Positions 62,451 through 64,000 of a stretch of DNA of 64,000 nucleotides are shown piece by piece. This DNA is from Selaginella tamariscina (lineage: Eukaryota; Streptophyta; Lycopodiopsida; Selaginellales; Selaginellaceae), in the NCBI GenBank assembly GCA_003024785.1, contig PUQB01000040.1, positions 144,978 through 208,977 of the forward strand, read 5' to 3'. Position numbers and translations under genes: made by a program. Each line of letters begins with the position of its first letter. The first letter of the stretch is position 1. The notes below the pieces were generated by a model that had not been told where the DNA came from, searched no databases, and saw only the letters and a list, made by a program, of their open reading frames with translations.

Positions 62451-63389
62451 TGTCAGAGTTTTTACCTGGCGCTTGCCAGGTGCCAACCCTGGAATCCCTC
62501 TCTTGGAAACCCCACGGAACCTGGTAAAGTAACCCATATTAGGAACCAAGCCTTAAGAAGTCAAACCCCTAGCTACTAAGTCCACAAACGAGACTCACCT
62601 TGTGAATCAGTACACGCCCGAGCTTTAGGTGTCGTTCCTAGCTTGGCGTGGTTGAGGCGGCCAGCAAGGCCTCAACCACTAGTTTTGCGGAACGTGAACT
62701 CGGGCAATGTCTTTGAGCTTGCGGGCAGGTTTTCGGACAAGGAATTTGACTAACTCCTTGGAAGTGACGTGCCCCTATCTCAAAGGCAAGATCCTGCCAA
62801 CGATAAGGATAGTCTAACCCTAGGGTGGGTTTACCCCTGTCGTGTGGAAGTTTGGGCGCACAACGGAGGGTTGCACCTTGACGACACAAGCTTAGCTTGC
62901 ACCGGTAGGAGGTTAACGAGCTCTCTCTTGAACCCAGGAAGCCTCACTACATATACTTACCTTATTTATGTGACGGACCCCCCCCCCATGTTCACCTAAA
63001 TGAGTAAGTGGGCTGGCACGGAAATGCCAGCCCTTAGAGAAACTGGTTGTCCTAACCTAACCCTAAACCTAACCCCTAGGGGGGGTATTAGGCGTGGGGT
63101 TAGGGCAACCCTAGGTTAGGTCAACCCTAGGAGTGTCCCTAACCCTTATTTGACAAGCTATACTTTATAACCTAGAACGTCAAACCGAGGGAGTTTCTAG
63201 AAAGGTAAGTTCTAGCTTCGCCTAGAGTTTCCTGCAAATACCTAATGACACCCGGTCGGACCATCACTAGATACCCAAGTGCACTAAACGGGCCTGTTTC
63301 CTACTACATCTAGGGTTCATCACACAACTCGGTAAGTAACAACAGTCAAACCCCAAAGTAAAGGGTCGAGTCATAGTAAAAACTAGACA
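62451..63389 (-). repeat. C 5' LTR
   Basis: 939 bp, bounded by TGTCAGAG (plus strand) and a damaged end CTAGACA in place of CTATGACA. Several small deletions compared with the 3' LTR. Confidence 0.95.
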
Positions 63390-63394
63390 CATTT

Positions 63395-64000
63395 CATTGA
63401 CAAATATTAAAATAATATTAATTGCGTGTCTGGGTAGAAGAGTGAAATTAATTTACTGCGTCTGGGTAGGTTTTTGTAAATTAAAAGTTACTATGTACAA
63501 GTGGCGATCATGCATGCAATAGTTTACAGAAATTAGGTTGGTTTTTAATTGATTTAGGCGGCTAGGGTTTTGCAATAGGGCGGCGGCTAGGTTTTCGTGA
63601 GCAGGGGCTCATTTGGGGGCATAACGTGGAGCAAGTGTGGCTAGATTAATCCAATAGGTTCCATTGAGGGGTGAGTATTTTCTGATTTCTTCATGACTGC
63701 TCATGATCTCTTCATGATCTGTTCATCTTTTTACATCTCTTCACAGTTGCAAGAAATCCAGTCGGCCTGCCGACTTGACTGACTTCATTGTTCGTCCCAG
63801 TCGGCAGGCCGACTGGGGTGGACTCCAGATCCAACCAACATTTGACCGGGTTGACTGTTCTAGCCCCAGTCAGCATTTTGACTAGGGGTGACTGTTCTAG
63901 TCCCACCAGCATTTGACTGGCCCTCGCTTCGTCCCAGTCCCAGATTGGGCCTCCTTTGTTGCCAATCCAGTCGGCATGCCACTGGGCCTCCCTTTGCCAT
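63395..64000 (+). repeat. M3 leader region with AGTCGGC repeats
   Basis: Continues M3 across the C insertion. GGCGGCTAGGGTTTTG and CGGCGGCTAGGTTTTC (63557, 63583) match the M2 leader start. GGTGAGTAT (63670) to TCTTCACAG (63747) looks like an intron. After it, CCAGTCGGC / GCCGACT words alternate (63760-63990), for example CAGTCGGCAGGCCGACTG at 63798-63815. No ORF; the gene it leads to is outside the window. Confidence 0.55.

Larger units (their letters stand above)
57033..63389 (-). mobile_element. Element C: complete chromovirus with target duplication
   Basis: LTRs at 57033-57995 and 62451-63389, coding on the minus strand, flanked by CATTT (57028-57032 and 63390-63394). Order (minus): 5' LTR, tRNA-iMet-like primer-binding site, gag, degenerate protease, RT, integrase, chromodomain, polypurine tract, 3' LTR. 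RNase H and the integrase N-terminal half are deleted (junction about 59453). Inserted in the leader region of M3. Confidence 0.95.

Noticed and set aside
1-64000. tRNA, rRNA or other structured RNA genes
   Set aside because: I looked for tRNA arms and rRNA blocks by eye and saw none; the tRNA-like words are primer-binding sites. A covariance-model scan would be needed to exclude small RNAs.

Overview
The window is nuclear DNA from a plant-type eukaryote (streptophyte lineage). The evidence is dense Ty3/gypsy LTR retrotransposons with chromodomains, primer-binding sites matching plant initiator-Met tRNA, CCCTAAA-like motifs, short GT-AG introns of about 50 bp, and large DNA transposons. The mix (a Tf1-style self-priming chromovirus, a DUF7869-type transposase, a SWIM-domain MULE-like gene) suggests a non-seed plant or charophyte alga, but the species cannot be fixed from the sequence. 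I see no convincing host gene. The 64 kb is a graveyard of nested, broken mobile elements, and almost every gene is a pseudogene.

Layout (element names are mine). 1-5205: T1, a chromovirus lacking reverse transcriptase and RNase H, whose primer-binding site matches the predicted 5' end of its own RNA. 5206-9491: A1, a DNA transposon with an array of GGCGGGATTAATCCCGCC palindromes and a broken DUF7869-like transposase gene. 9540-12094 (minus): M1, a MULE-like transposase remnant with a leader-repeat region beyond its start. 12880-23200: nested minus-strand retroelements. Chromovirus G flanks element E (pol plus a large extra ORF before the 3' LTR), and F1 (15698-19163) is inserted in E. 23947-25147: F2, the 5' end of another F copy. 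25148-31260 (minus): H, with gag, protease and an extra ORF but no RT or integrase. 31275-38174: a mosaic of fragments of E, H, C, T1 and D-like elements, ending in a short unidentified ORF.

38175-45202 holds the best-preserved copy of what looks like a two-gene transposon (M2). A minus-strand transposase with a C-terminal SWIM zinc finger is divergent from a plus-strand gene with a ParB/Srx-like motif. About 300 bp separates the transposase start from the leader of the second gene. That leader is a tandem array of hairpin-bearing, splice-site-flanked units. 45203-50194: A2, an internally deleted A element with terminal inverted repeats of about 500 bp, its left TIR split by a solo C LTR with a GCATA target duplication. 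51310-51926: G LTRs in tandem. 52012-56760: D, gag through the RT active site. 56763-57032 plus 63390-64000: a third M copy split by a complete C element (57033-63389, target duplication CATTT).

The items most worth following up are the M-element gene pair and its hairpin leader array, the palindrome arrays of the A elements, and the self-priming signature of T1. All homology and pairing statements were made by eye.
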